Counted from the first letter of the stretch, positions 13,432 through 27,211 are shown. The stretch is DNA of 64,000 nucleotides from Anarhynchus alexandrinus (GCA_008711295.1 VUYV01000069.1:1205200-1269199), one strand, 5' to 3'. Translations and numbers: made by a program. Notes: generated by a model not told the origin, from the sequence alone.

Positions 13432-16400
13432 GGCCCCAGCTTCAGTTCCAGAGAAGACTCAAACATGTGTGTCTCTATTCAACAGAGTAGATTAAGATAA
13501 TGTTTAGGTTCCAATGACTGCTGGACAACAGCATGCTTAAATAGATAGAGCATGCTGAACAGCTATGCTGGGCTAAATCGGCCTTTTGATAAAGAGAAAC
13601 AGAGGAGTCAGTGAGATCAAAAACTGGAGAATGGAATTAAACTCTAACAAAAAACACACTCCATCATTTTCCTCAGACTGCTCTTTAGGCAGACTCACTC
13701 CAACCTTTTCCTCTTGGTAATTTTTGTTAGTTTTTACTAGTTTTTCATTAGTTTTCTTTTGTAAAAGTGAAGGTGTTTTATTTATACATGAGCAGAATTT
13801 TACAGCAGCCATGTATGCGTTTCAGTTCCCTCAAAAAAGGAAAAATAAAGAATTTATCAAGAAAGAAACTGAACCTGACATCTGCTTCACAGCAGAGCAA
13901 AAACAGCTCTGTTTTGTGTAGTGTCTTTGCATTGTACTCCCACTGCGCATAAATACAATAACAAATTTAATAAAATGCAATCGAGGGAAATATGTTCTCA
14001 AATGAGATGTGAAAACAGATGTGTTCTTTAGTTCTGAAGAAAATCAGGGCATCACACTCAGTAATTTTGGACTACAATGACATACGCTTTACCACTGCTT
14101 TTTAATGAAGTTCTTATTGTTGTTCCGTTGTTAAGACTGACAAGACTATTCCCTTTTAAGTTCTATTTCATGTTACTTTAAAATATAGATTTTGAAAATT
14201 AGTCAGAAACTACCTCAGTCACTCAAGCAAGTGGGATTGTTAAAAAAAGTGTCAGGAGAAGGAAAGGTGGTGGGAGAGACAGACACTTCTGGGTGGACAT
14301 GAGCAGTCTGAGAAAAGGGACAGATGATGGTCTATATGTAACTGTTTGTCCTGTTGTAGTAGATTATCTAGGTCTTATTTATAAACCAAGGACAGTTTGG
14401 GGATGGGTTTTGCAGTCAACCTTTGAGTTTTATGTCTTGACACACAGACACTAGGAAATAGTAATGGCTTATGGGGAAAATGGTGCTCATGACGTGGTGA
14501 ATCATCATCTTGAAATTCAGGACTGATAAAGCTGAAGTCTCCAGTAAACGTAGGAGGAAGCAGTGAAGTTTCTGGTTCTCAGTTGAGATCTTTCTGCCTT
14601 TAGGGTCCTGGGCTGACTGTACTTTTATGATATGTAGGACAGAAGAGAAGAGATAGGAGGATGTACATTTACAGTAGTCTGAACTTTGGGTAGAGATTTA
14701 TGATTGCTTTGTGAGAATATCTTTGGCTGCGGGCTTACAATTGTTTTGAGTTGCACAATGTGGTTTCCTTTCTTTCGAATATTGTATGAATTGTGAAGAT
14801 ATAAAATCTCCTTTCTCTGAACCGGTAATTTTCATGTTTCTAATCGTTTGTGTTTGCTTGGTTTTTTTGACTGCTGCATTCTTTCATAAACATTTCCACT
14901 TTGGTATTAAACTAGCCACTTTCACCGTAAAGATGTCTTTCAAAAGTGAATGTTAAGTGTCATCCTTAATAAAGGAAAGTAGTAAAGAAGCCTGAATGTA
15001 ATACACTTTAAAACTAATTAATCATTTTCAGTTAAGGACTCTGTCAAGTGGAAAATTTCTGCATTTATCTCACAATTGTTAAAATTTTTGTGTTTTACTC
15101 CTTAGCAGTAGTACTAACCTAACTTGGAAGAATCTGGTATGTGCATTTCATCACACAGCAACAGAGATGTTTAAAGGGAAGGTTTTGCATGGTGAAGCTC
15201 TTCAGAATTTATTCTGCTCAAGTACACTGGTGAATATGTCTTGCTTACAGGAGAAAAAAAAACATGAAGAGGCTTCTAAAAAATCAAAGACAGACAAATA
15301 TTTCTAAGGCCTGCCAGTATTTTTGAAAGGGTAATGCATACTCCTAATAATTTACCAAACACAGTATTCAGGTTACATTTCAGAGTCAGATTGTAGCAAG
15401 ATTTTTAGCTAAAGAACCTCTCATGCTCTGCATATCAACCAAAACCAAGCGTACTCTGAGTTGATAGTGAGAAACTATCATAGGTGCCTTAATTTTTCTC
15501 TGACTTTAACCAGGAAAGATGAATGTTGATCCATGTCTTTCTATCCACCACTTTTACAGCACAGCAATAAAAAATTCTGAGTTTGTTTAACTGCCTTCAA
15601 GACATATTTTACATTACCACAAAGAAATACTCATCCTTGTGATGACTGGATCAAAGGTAGAAGATGATGACTGAGCGATAGTACTGCAAAATGGAGCTGT
15701 TGTAGACATGTGAGTCGTCTTGATCGGAAGAACAGAAATTAACTGCATTAAAAAAATTCTTGAAATCCTAAACATTTAAAGTTTATCACTATTTTTGATT
15801 GTCCTAAATAGTGTGACTTGTGCACTTTGATAGGTGAAAATACTACCCTTAGTGCCAAGAGCTACATGTGAATCAAGTAAATTTCAATAGGTTGTATGGC
15901 ATGATTTTGAATAAGCAAAATACATGTAAAAAAAAGGATTTTGAAGAAAAATTGGAAATTCTTGAGGTGATAAATGTGCTTATTGTTGAAAGAACAGGAG
16001 GAGATCTTTTACTCTAAAACAAATTGTATCACACAGTTTCCCCAATCCTGAAAGTGAGGAAATTCTTTATGCTGTTACTCCTTTCTGCTTAACTTTTTTC
16101 CTTTTAATTTTCCTTTTTTTTTTTTTTTTTTNTCCCTGTTCAGGACAGTCCAGTTCTAATATCTGTGGGGTAGCACAAATCAACCACAATGTTTGATGGG
16201 GATCTTCTTTGATAAATCTATTAATAAGGTAAACAAGATTGTCACTGGAAACAACAAAATGTTTCTAATTTTCTGACGTTTTATAATGCTCCTATAAATT
16301 GCACAGTAGGTAGTGGGCTTGCCATAATTTTATATGTTTAAAGTGCATTTACGACAATCAAACAGCTGGAACTCGTGTTAAGAACATTTTTAGGGTGATT

Positions 16401-18020
16401 TCTAAAGGTTAGAGTAGGTAGAAGTTAAAATAGAAATCAAGACAGACTAGCGAAGGTAAATCTGAATGTATCCTTCTGCTCGTTTGTGTGGTTTGGGAGT
16501 TAAAGGAAGCATTATGCCTCTGAAGACTGGGACGAGATGGAGATAACACTACAGTTCATTAATAAAATGATCCTATTTACAAATCAGTAAATGCTAAATG
16601 AAACGGTCCATTTGCCTCCTTACAACACAGCAGTTTTAGAAATTTAAGGGAAACGAAACCTCTAGATGAAACATTGGGATTTTCTTTTAGAAAAAGTCAT
16701 ATGTTCAACACTGTTCTACTCACTACAGAAACTGGATAAATCAAAAATCTTTACAACGGAGTACCCCTCTGTTCAGATCCCAAACACAGTGCCTAAGATA
16801 AAAATATAATCAAGTGAGAAATTATTTCTTGTTTTGGCTTTGGAAAATCCTATCTTAGCTGGAAAAGGTTTTTTTTAAGACATATTCAAGCATTGTCCAG
16901 GATTTAATTTTATTTTTTACACAGCGTACCAGGTAGTAAAAAACTGCAATACAAAAGGTAAAGGGATAAATTCTTTAATTAGAAAGAAAAGTAGAATTTC
17001 TTGTATTTTTCAGATATGCATGAAGTCATCTTCTACATTTACATAATCAAAACCTATGCAGAAATTTATTAAAAAGATTGTCAAAAGTAAACAAACTGTT
17101 TCTGAACTCCACTGGTTGTGGATTTTGCATTTTCTAATGTCTAATGCTAGTGAAGCTGGAAATTATTCTCTTTTGAACTTTAGAAATATTTCAAAATATT
17201 TCACTGGGTATCTCTCTGGGGAAAAAAAGCTCCTTATTAAACAAAATCTTTCTCTTCTGGATACTGCTAGACCTTAGTTTTGTGGTGTATTACATTGGTG
17301 AGATATAGGCAGAGTCAAGTGTGCATGAGAAGGCTCATGACTTTCACATTTAAAAAATAAATCTCAGGAAGCAGGGCTATAGTCTGAAAAAGAGGTGAAG
17401 AAAGTGTTAATAAATACACGTTATTGCAACTGATGATAATTACTTAGCAGTCCATGAAAATATTGGCAGGGACTATGTGACAGGAATGGAATTATATTCC
17501 CAAAACAAAAAGTATGAAAGAATATGAGCTGGTAAACTAGACTGGAATCAGTGAACCGATAAAAAATATTCTATAACTATTAAAAGGCTTGAGTGTCTCT
17601 GTCAAAATAAAGATTTTTACAAGCTGTAAAGAAAGACAAATGTTGCACTGAACTGTTGCAAAAAACCTATTTGTGTGATGGGGATGAAAAATGCCTGAAC
17701 ATAGCAGAATCAGGCACCATAATGTTCCCCAAGACAGTCAAATAGCAACATTATTAGTTAAACGTATTTATTTAGTTTTAAAAGACAGATGAAGAGAGCA
17801 GCCATATTCTAATCCAGAATCATTCACAGTGAAAATTAATAGCCACAGCAACCCTAATCCTTATCTTGTACTTTCGAAACCGTCTGTCTTTTTTTTTTTT
17901 TGATTAATGTTCTGTAGCTTTTTAGGATTCTTGGGAAACTGTGAAATGAGAAATTATTCTTGGTACAAGTGCAGGGGACTATCTAAATTATATTTGAAAT
18001 TTATGGACTATATTTACTAG

Positions 18021-18093
18021 TCTGTGTCACATGATTCTGTGTCGTATGATTCAACTTCAAGGGCTGATTTATCATGACTAATTTATCATGACT
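18021..18093 (+). repeat. Two adjacent short tandem duplications
   Basis: A 15-base unit beginning tctgtgtc is present twice at 18021-18050 with two differences. Fifteen bases later a 14-base unit, (g/a)atttatcatgact, is present twice at 18066-18093 with one difference. Both look like replication-slippage duplications. Confidence 0.8.
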
Positions 18094-21000
18094 TTTTCTA
18101 GGACCGGTTTATCCTATAAATCAAATATTAAGGAAAATCATGTTACCTCTGTCCATAAGAGTATTTGGTGAGTCTGAATACTTGATAGCATATTTAGTGA
18201 TAAAGCACTGGGAATGAAAACATGCAGTCCTTGCAGAGACAAACTGAAATGGTGGTCTATGTTTCTTTAAGAATAAAAGAATTATGTGTGATTTTTTAAA
18301 AAATATATTAAAGAAAATATAAAGTATCAAAGGATAAATGCTATTCAGTCAAAGTAGTGATAAAGATTATTGTTTTAGAAAAGTTTCCCAGCTGTGAAAA
18401 AACTAACTACTCACAAAAACAAAAACAACCTAGGATCCACAGATGAACAGTATCTGACAGTATCTTTTCAGGCCTGGTATTCAAACATAAATTGATAGAT
18501 TAAAATAAAAATAAATTACACAACAGTTTAGAAGGTTTGAGATTAACTGGATTTATGACAAGTCAGTAAAGCAGAACAAACTCTAAGATAAATATAACAA
18601 AGTGCTCCAAAAGGCACCAAGGCAGATATGCCTCTAGCTGAAAAGCTTGAGAGAAAGTAGGTATTTTAGCAACCCCACTAGTCGTGAAGAGAAAATAGCT
18701 AGTTCAGAAGAAATATGAGAGTTTCTGACAATTTTATGGAGCATTACCTACTACACATAATAGATTTATACAATAAGATCATGCGAGAAAATTCCTTTTC
18801 TTGGAAGGAGACAAAGGCTAACGCGCCTAAAAGGACTGAACCAACTGTTGATTATAGGGACACATTATGGTGATCAGCATTGATGCAGAGGTCCTTTCCA
18901 AAGTGCTGGTAGACTAGGGAGACTATTTAGATGAGAACATCCAAATTAATCAAGATTTATTCTAGGCTAGCAAAAAAGATCCTAAGTTCCGTGACACTCC
19001 TAAGATATGCTTGTGGTCTAACAACCTTTTGATGTAGCCAGTGCCTAAAACAGAGTGAGGATTGATCAGAAACCTCTGGTAGAAGCTGACCTGTAGCATT
19101 CCTACTCTTTATAAGGCACTTTGGCTTTCGGCATACTGGAAAGGTGCTTTCCCGTGTTTCTGTAGGTTAGGAAGGTGATCCAGGGAGGGATGTTGCTTGT
19201 CGCTGCCACTGCCAGCTGCGGCCAGGGCATTTCTGGTGACCCAGGAGCCCTCAAATCGAAGGAATAAAGGTCAGAGCAGGCACAGAACATTTGACAACTT
19301 TCTGATAAGATGATTTTTGTACACTTTCCCTCTTAAAAAGAACAGTATTCCAATCATGTGGCCTTTGTACTGCCCTGGGAAATAAATGGCTAAATCTCAG
19401 TTGTTGGGAATCCTAATTTCTGCAAAAGTACAGTTGGTCTATAAAACATGCTATTAGTTTAAATGGGTTAAATGTGAAATAAATGAAAAAAAGGATGTTA
19501 AACCCATAGAATATTGTTTTTAAAGCAAATTATATGTTAGTGTAGTGTAAAAAACCAAAAGCTCTTAAAGTAGGCAGTATGGAGACCTTTAAGTGGGTAG
19601 AAAGGCTACTATTAAAATGTATACACTCCCCAAATTTAATTTTCTATCTCCATGTTCAAATGCATTTTCATCACGGACAGCACTACAAGGACTCAGCACG
19701 GTGCTTCTCTGAAAACAGAGTACAAGGATTTGCATATCAGTATTAAATAGGCTTTCCAAGATAGGCAGTCTTGCAACTTGCAACACAGTGGTGTATTATC
19801 ATGCAATTCAGGTGAAGGATGTTACAAAACAGTGTGAAAGCTTATTCAGAACTGTGGATGAAAATGAGGAAAAAATAGCGTGAGGAAATGGATTTCTCAA
19901 ATGGCTTCTGAATAAGAGATAAATTCACACCAATAAATCCTTTTACTGAGGCTGTATTAAGATTCCTAGATAAATATGACAAGACACAACCCTCTCCTTG
20001 TTTACCACTATAGTTCAAAATAAGGAATTCCTACTTAAACACCTTCCAGTATTTATTTCTGATTGGTTAACTGGGCAAGCCACCCAACTAGATCAACTTT
20101 TTGGAGAGGATAAATACCTGTTATCTTACCAAGAAATTTGTGCTAACAGTAGTATTGTATGCATGATTTGTGAAAAATTAAAACAAATAGGAAATCAGGT
20201 CAGCTGGAGGGGCGAAGTGATATACAGTGCAATGGTTTTTAGTCTTCCAATTGTACCTTTAAGAAAAGATTTTTTTTTAATTTTTTTTTTTTTAGTATTC
20301 TCCTATACGGTAGCCCTTGCTACTGTGCTGAGGATCCAAGTATACTAGCTGGGTGTGAGCACTACCCTGTGTGGCAATGTCCTTTTAGAGCCTTCAGCGT
20401 TCAGCCACAGGCATGCCTGCTAAGTGCTTTTCTAAAGTAAATGTATTCTTACAGTAGCTGTGACTGTCAACCTATATAAACAAGCCAAAGTCTGAGGTGA
20501 AAGGCAGTATCTTTTACTGATATTGTGTTCCTCTTTCTATTGGTGGGTTTAATGAAAGGTAGCTTCTCCCCACAAGACTTGCCTACTAAGAGATTTTTTG
20601 TTATGCAATACTAATAGACTTCAATTTTTAGCTGCTAGACTCTGAAGTGCTCAAATATGAAAAGAACTATTTCTCCTTAGACCCAGTGTATTCTTCTTGC
20701 TGGAAGAGTATTTTATATTAAAAATCAGGACATTTTGGTACAGAGAAGCAGTGGACACAATTACCTAAAGTCCTGATTTATAAGGTGGGCAAAAGTTCGA
20801 TACACGGTAACACAGATTCTAGGAGGTGTCTTGGGCTATTTTAATCAGTAATCTTACACAACTTCAAGATTTTCCTTTAGAAAATTTTAATCTTCAGGTA
20901 GATAGTGGATGCCACTCCTGATAAACAGTTTTTTTTTTTTCCATCTTAAAAATGTTTTAACTTCTGCCTTAAGGAGTGCTTGTATGTTTCCCATATGTCT

Positions 21001-22716
21001 TTTGATTGGTATTTAGTTGCCCAGAGAAAAGACTTTGGCTACCCTTCACCTTTTCTAACTAGCCTTTGTGCAATGGTCTTCCCTATAAGTTTCTTTTCTC
21101 TGGGTCATGGAAACGCTCTTTCTAGATACTTCTTGGAATAAAATAGAAGAAAAACTATTAGCTAAAATGCAATTTTCTGTAAAAAGCAGCTTTCAAGATC
21201 ATTTTTAATTGGATTTGATTGATGTAAAGCAGTAATGGTTTTAGGAATTTTCTTTATAATTTTTTCATTATAATTGACTTTTTTTTTTTCTTGATGTATA
21301 GTTCTAAATTTAACTGTGGGAATATGCAACCAATCATAAGCCATACAATTAAAAAGATCATAGAAAAAGTCTTTATAAACTTCATTTTGACTATTATCTA
21401 GTGAAGCATTAATATTTTGAAGAGCATCTGACATCTTATTTTTCTTAATAAAAATTAGAATGAAAAGAGAAAATGTCCTTATTAATCTGCTCAATTGCCA
21501 ATAACTGTAATTTCAGTAACAAAAACTGACAGCATGAGATGTTTCTGTGACATACAGTTTGCATAGTTGTATTAGAATTGTAACACACAGAAATTAGTTT
21601 GCATCCCTTAAAATACTTTGTGAACTGGTTAGTTGCTCTTGCTGCTACCTTTGTTTCACCAGAATCCTTGAGGAAAAGCCAAGTCAGCAGTTAAAGCTGA
21701 CCATGAGCACCAACAGCTGAGTCTCTTGGGAGGGAGAAGTGGTTGTAGGGCCGGTGGGTGCCCCCAGGGCACTGACACCTTACCAGACCCTTCCAGCACT
21801 TGCCGTATCCCTGAACTGGCCTGCCCTCTCTGATCCTAGGCCAACATCTACTCAAGGAGCTCAGTGGCCAGATACGGACCGTGTGGCTTTTGGTATTCCC
21901 CACTGACCCTGCAGACCTGTATGAGACACCTCATGTTAACCAGGCTCGGCATACGTCAATGTCTTCCGAGACAACCAGCCCCTTGTGTTCAAGGCTATGT
22001 GGCTAGATCAGACCTAGAAGCATCTCTCTGCCATGTTCTTGGTGGGCTATGAGAGCAGTCTGACCCACTCTCTCCCTGGAAGAATCCCATATGCTTGGCC
22101 AAAATGAACCCAGCTGTGTAGCACAGGCCAGCACATCTGGAAGAGGACAAGATGAATAGATGTAGGTAAGGCCATTTGCTGGGACAGTCAGTCAGAAAGC
22201 AAGAGAATATTTGTCATTCAATTTATTTTACCTTTACAAACCAATTGTCTTTGCTATTCTCATTTGCAGAGCAAATTTGGCAAGTAATTTGGGCAAAAAA
22301 TTGAGGAAACCCAAAGACCTTTCTGAAAGCACAGCACTCTTGTGACCTCAGGACCTTGTTGTTATCCAGAATCTGTGCAAACCACTTGACAGATATTTGG
22401 CTTTTTTATGCTGCTCAATGCATTCACTGCAGGGACCAAACCACAGCCACCTTGGACAAGTAGTGCTGAATGGTTCTTGCCTCCAAATAGCTTTGGAGAT
22501 TACCTGTCCAAGGACACCTCCCAAAACTTCCTCAGTCCTCCATCATTGGATGCATTTGTCTAGAAGGCTCAGGGTGGTGGAATATAGAGAAGATCCCCTC
22601 TTTCTCTTTTTCTCACATGGCAACAGGTGATGGTGAAACCATGGAGCTGAAGACGGGCAGGTTGAGAAAGGAGTCGGTGACACTGAATCTGGAAGATATC
22701 CTGGCTGTTGTTTTAT

Positions 22717-22733
22717 GAAGAAGAAGAAGAAGG
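22717..22733 (+). repeat. (GAA)n microsatellite
   Basis: About five perfect GAA units inside otherwise non-repetitive sequence. Confidence 0.85.
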
Positions 22734-25414
22734 TGGCAAAGAGAGCTGAACCTGGTCGTTGTTCCTTAATCATGGTCAGCTGCATGCAAATCTAGTACTT
22801 TCTAAAGGAATCCTCCTCTGATTTTTCTGAAACTTCCAGATGTAAATTGTGTTATGTATCCTTTTTACTAACAATTCTGAGATATTTTTGTACAAAACAA
22901 GTTTGAAAAGCTCTGTTTTCCACAGGACCATGCAGATAGACATTAATTGTGTCAGCTTCCCTGAACACACTGTTGCTTGCATCCTTTGTTATAACTCATG
23001 ACTGGCCATGAGGTGGGCAAATTTGGGGTTAATTTATTGTCTGCCCTGTTTGCTTTTCTGAAGTATCGCTACAAAATTGCCATTTTTATAAGAACATTCT
23101 CAGTGTTCAAAATGGTTTAAAAATATCAACAGAGATTCAGACAGCTTTTTGACCTTTTCTAATACCCTTGATTCTTAGTTTAGCTTATCCTTCAGATTAA
23201 CTACTTTTCAGTAGGTTTTTTGTTAGTGATAGCAAATTAGGATTTATTCATTCAATAACTGTAACTAATGAAATAAAGATACTTCATTATTTTAAGGCTG
23301 CAAGGGAATATATCATTCAGCTTCTTTATATGAAATACCTGCTATTAAATTTTTCCTTTTTCTGCATCCAGATGATGCCATCTGTACAGAACACTGAAAC
23401 TACATAGTGTTTATTTTTCTTTATTTAACTAGGTTATTTAAATTATCTGGTTATTATTTTAATTTAAATAAGGTTGAAATATAAAACTGTAGGGTCCCTA
23501 TTTTCCAGAATAGAATTCCAGATTATTTTAGACTGGAGGTTGATTGTAAATAATGCCAAATTTATTGAGGTGAATTCCCGCTGAACTTTCAGTTGTCCTG
23601 TGTTTTGTTCAGTGTATTGGGGCAATTAATGAAGAGACATGAAATTCTGGAAAGGTAGTGAGGTATTATAGGCATCTTCCCAAAGAAAACAATGAACTAT
23701 GGGGAAATCTTAGAGCAACCGAAGGAGGAAGAAAGGGATAAATGGACCTGGCTGAACAAAGACAACCCAGACAAACATTTCTTGATTTCAAGCCCACTGC
23801 AAATTTTTTTAAGGAAAACTGGTTGTTTAGCCTCAGGTTCTTCTTTCCTTTTTAATAGAAATTACTGCTGTGCTCTTATAAAACTCCCTCCATAATACTT
23901 TAATATGTATTAAGTATTGGGAAAACTTTTTTTTTTTTAAGTTTTTTTGGATGTTGTCACTTTCTAAGTTGAAATCTGTCTAAACCAGACCTACAGGTTC
24001 ATTTGTATTCCCAGTCTACTGGTACATTTAAATCCACCTTTGTATGGAATAAACTTCTTTTCAAAGGTGACAGGGGAAAATAATAGCTCTCTCTGAGAAA
24101 AAAGATCATTAGTGATTACCATGAGATCTTTTAAGCGTATCTGAAGTAATCCATTTCTCATAACAGGGAGAACTTTTAATGCTTTGTTGAATCAGGATAT
24201 ATTGTTGCCATTTATGTAGAGGAGGCAAGAAATGCATTTCCAAGAATTCCGTCTTTGAGAACTAGAAGCAATAAAGTACACTATTAATTACATTATTTTA
24301 ATTTGTTTCCATGTTAAGTAGTTGTCTTCTTTAACCATAATTCACCAGTTGGACATTAGAGAATTTTACATAGTATGAGACATAGATAAATTGGTTACAG
24401 AATACTTCAGTGATTTACCTAGCTTTGTCTTGGTTATGCTGTTAGGTAAGATGCAAAGAATGTGTTTTGTTTGGTATTACCCCATCTGAGGATTTTTTGG
24501 AGACTTTTCTTGAGTCCTTTTGGAAACCAAAGCCCTCCCTCCTTTTGCATCCCAATATGAACTGGGAAGGAGACAGGCAGGTCTGCTCTGGCTCTTGTGG
24601 CTCTTGGTTCTGTGACTATCCTGGCAGTGGATAGGTAAGAAATATTTCTGCTGTATTCATAGGTATGAGGTGTTCATAGAATCTTGCAGGTAGCAACCCT
24701 GCTTGGCATCATTTTGATTTTAAGCAACTATGTTTGACATTTTCTTTAGACATATTGGTTTGTACAGGCACTAAATGAATGTGGAGGAGACCCATAACTG
24801 TGTGCTACTATGGGAAAAAAACCTCTACTCTGCCCTTGCTGTTGTTAATTAAAATGTGAGAATGGGTTTGGGCTACAGGAATAAGTTTCTGTTGCCTCAC
24901 CTCAAGGTGCCGACTCAGTCTGACTTGTGTACTGGGGTCTAGCTGGTTGTTCAAGTGACGTTTTTTCCTCTCCTACTCTGTTGGCCAACCTTGAAAGAAG
25001 TTGCTCCTTTGTTTCAGAATGAATGAACTGAACCCTGATTGAGACTCAATGAACAAGATGTAACTTTCATGTTTCTATTTTTTAGTCAGGTGAAAACTTG
25101 CAAACAAGACATTAATGTTGTGGTCAAAATCATGGTGTTACTGCCTTACGTTAAATATGTTTTTCTTTGTCGTGTTTTCAGCTGGGATAGAGTTGATTTT
25201 CTTGCTAACAGCTGCTGTAGTGCTTTGTTCTGCGTTTGGGATCTGAATACTGTTGATAGCACACCAATGTTTTTGGTTTTTGCTAAGCAGTCAGGGCCTT
25301 TTCTGCTCTTTGCACAGCTCTGCCAGCAAGTAGGCTGGGAGTGCACAAAAATTTGGGAGAAGACACAGTTGGGACAGCCAACCCCAACTGACCAAAGGGA
25401 TATTCCATACCATA

Positions 25415-25437
25415 TGATGTCATGCTCAGTATTTAAA
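25415..25437 (+). promoter_or_regulatory. LTR A core promoter: CRE-like site plus TATA-like box
   Basis: TGATGTCAT at 25415-25423 resembles a CREB/ATF site. TATTTAAA at 25430-25437 is TATA-like and sits where the U3 promoter of this LTR type is expected. Both sites are altered in the inverted sister LTR B. Transcription is inferred, not shown. Confidence 0.55.
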
Positions 25438-25618
25438 GCTGGGGGAAGAAGAAGGAAGGGGAGACATTCAGAGTTACGGTGTTTTGTCTTTCCAAGTAGC
25501 TGTTACGCGTGATGGAGCCCTGCTTTCCTGGAGATGGCTGAACACCTGCCTGCCTATGGGAAATCATGAATGAATTCCTTGTTTTGCTTTGCTTGCATGC
25601 ATGGCTTTTGCTTTACTT

Positions 25619-25624
25619 ATTAAA
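25619..25624 (+). promoter_or_regulatory. Poly(A) signal ATTAAA in LTR A
   Basis: ATTAAA lies about 180 bases downstream of the TATA-like box, followed by a T-rich stretch, as expected for the R region of an LTR. In LTR B the corresponding hexamer has become ATCAAA. Confidence 0.5.
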
Positions 25625-25873
25625 TTGTCTTTATCTCAACCCATGAGTTTTCTCACTTTTACTCCTCTGATTCTCTTCCCCATCCCGCTGTGTGGGGAAT
25701 AAGTGAGCGGCTGCACCATGTTTGGTTGCCAGCTGGGCTTAAACCACGACTCTCTGTCTTACATTCTAAAATTAATTTATTGCATAGAATAGTAAAAACT
25801 AATATTTTTAGTTTTTTAGATGTTTCAGTTATAGATTTCTGGGTAATCCAGAAAGAATGAGAGCATCAATAAA

Positions 25874-26117
25874 TTGGTCGATAGCCGGCTGAATATGAGC
25901 CAGCAGTGTGCTCAGGTGGCCAAGAAGGCCAACAGCATCCTGGCCTGTATCAGGAATAGTGTGGCCAGCAGCACTATGGAAGTGATCGTCCCCTGTACTC
26001 GGCACTGGTGAGGCCCCACCTCGAATACTGTGTTCAGTTTTGGGCCCCTCACTACAGGAAAGACATTGGGGTTCTAGAGCATGTACAAAGAAGGTCAACA
26101 AAGCTGGTGAGGGGTCT
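25874..26117 (+). mobile_element. CR1 LINE fragment, internal ORF2 piece lacking both ends
   Basis: Read on the plus strand this encodes a stretch of CR1 ORF2 downstream of the RT catalytic core. Recognisable motifs are [20 protein letters not shown] and, after a small shift, [19 protein letters not shown]. The copy starts abruptly at ttggtcga and stops at ggggtct, before the LINE 3' end. CR1 copies are normally truncated at the 5' end only, so the missing 3' end indicates a later deletion or rearrangement. It lies 125 bases downstream of LTR A. No function is expected. Confidence 0.9.
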
Positions 26118-27211
26118 ATCTTGAGCTTTTCTTTGAATATCTCGTGATCCTACTCTTCTCTGGAATGAGGTCTCAGGAAGACCTCTGTTGTCCATAATAG
26201 ATAGTGATGTGGTAATTTCACCACAGATTGAGGAAAATGCCAGTACATTGTTATGTGTGTAAATCTAGATGGAGATCTTTACTTTTATGGAGGAATGAAA
26301 TAATGGCAAAGTTAAAATGTTATTGCCCTGAAGCACTAGAGCAGATCAGAAAAGAGGCAATTAAGACAGAGGAAACTTAAAATGCAACATTTTAATGCAA
26401 CATGAGAATACTGAATTGATGCAAACCAAATTATATCACCAGGATTTCTCACTCCGAGAATTGGATTTAGGCAGGAATAGGAAACCAATGAGAACATTTG
26501 AATTCAGTCAATGAATTCACTTTTATTCAAAGAGTAATTTGGGTGGAAATTTTCCATTAGAACTAGCTTTTAGTAGCTAAATTGCCACTACTACCAATGT
26601 TTATAATTATTACTTCTAAATTTGCATGTATGTGTTTGCATGTAACAAAATAATTTTTAAAACTGTCCCCAAACAGTAACAGTGGGCATACTACTTTAGA
26701 AATATCGTAATTTTGGTGTTTATCTAAATGTTGATGTTTTCAGCAGCAGAGCTATAGGCTGAATTTAGAGGACTAAAAGCTTATCACTCTGCAAAATTGC
26801 TTCAACTGATCTATAAACTCTCTTCCCATGCCAGTATGATTGGCCCCATTAACATTATACTCTTGAATTCTTGTCATTGCACAGGTGTAGAGTTGAAAAT
26901 CATGTTGAGTTTCAAAAAACCTGCTGTGTGGGCTCACCAAGCCATGATGACATGCTTTTCTCGGCTCCTCAATGCTTTTACATTCATAAAAATCAATGCA
27001 TTTGTGACTATAGTTTTAATTTTGTTTCTGCATGAATGCAATTGCAGTAAGCAGAGATTTATAGTGATAGTATTCGAAATCCTTTATGTGCATTCTAAAT
27101 AATGCTTCAAGTTACATTTACCAGCAGGTATGTTCATGGAAATAACTGATTGCAAATTACTGTTGCAAAATAGCAATGGAAGGTATATTTAAAAATTTCA
27201 ATTAGTATTTA

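Larger units (their letters stand above)
10015..25167. other. Gene-free stretch with simple repeats
   Basis: No recognisable host exon. Reading frames of 60-116 codons occur but have no family motifs and low-complexity composition. The stretch contains a 60-base polypyrimidine tract (13372-13431), a T run interrupted by N at 16132, two short tandem duplications near 18021-18093, a T-rich tract near 20267-20294, a GC-richer block at 21690-22130 and a small GAA repeat at 22717-22733. The rest looks like AT-rich intergenic or intronic DNA. Confidence 0.55.
25168..25749 (+). mobile_element. Solo LTR 'A', ERV-L-like avian LTR
   Basis: The 582-base block begins TGTCG and ends near aaaccacga. It aligns by eye along its length with the reverse complement of 55667-56194: shared blocks include aggctgggagtg, gaccaaagggatattcca, tcatgctcag, ctcaaccca and the terminal gctggg(c/g)t. 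The layout is that of a retroviral LTR in plus orientation: U3, then a CRE-like site and TATA-like box, then a T-rich R/U5 part with an ATTAAA poly(A) signal. No gag or pol lies next to it, so it is a solo LTR left by LTR-LTR recombination. I see no clear target-site duplication; the flanks ttctt and ctctc do not match. An internal reading frame over 25039-25512 crosses the LTR edge and is fortuitous. Confidence 0.85.

Noticed and set aside
25039..25512. 157-codon plus-strand frame
   Set aside because: It starts in unique sequence and runs across the left edge of LTR A into its U3 region; no protein motif. Chance frame over a repeat.
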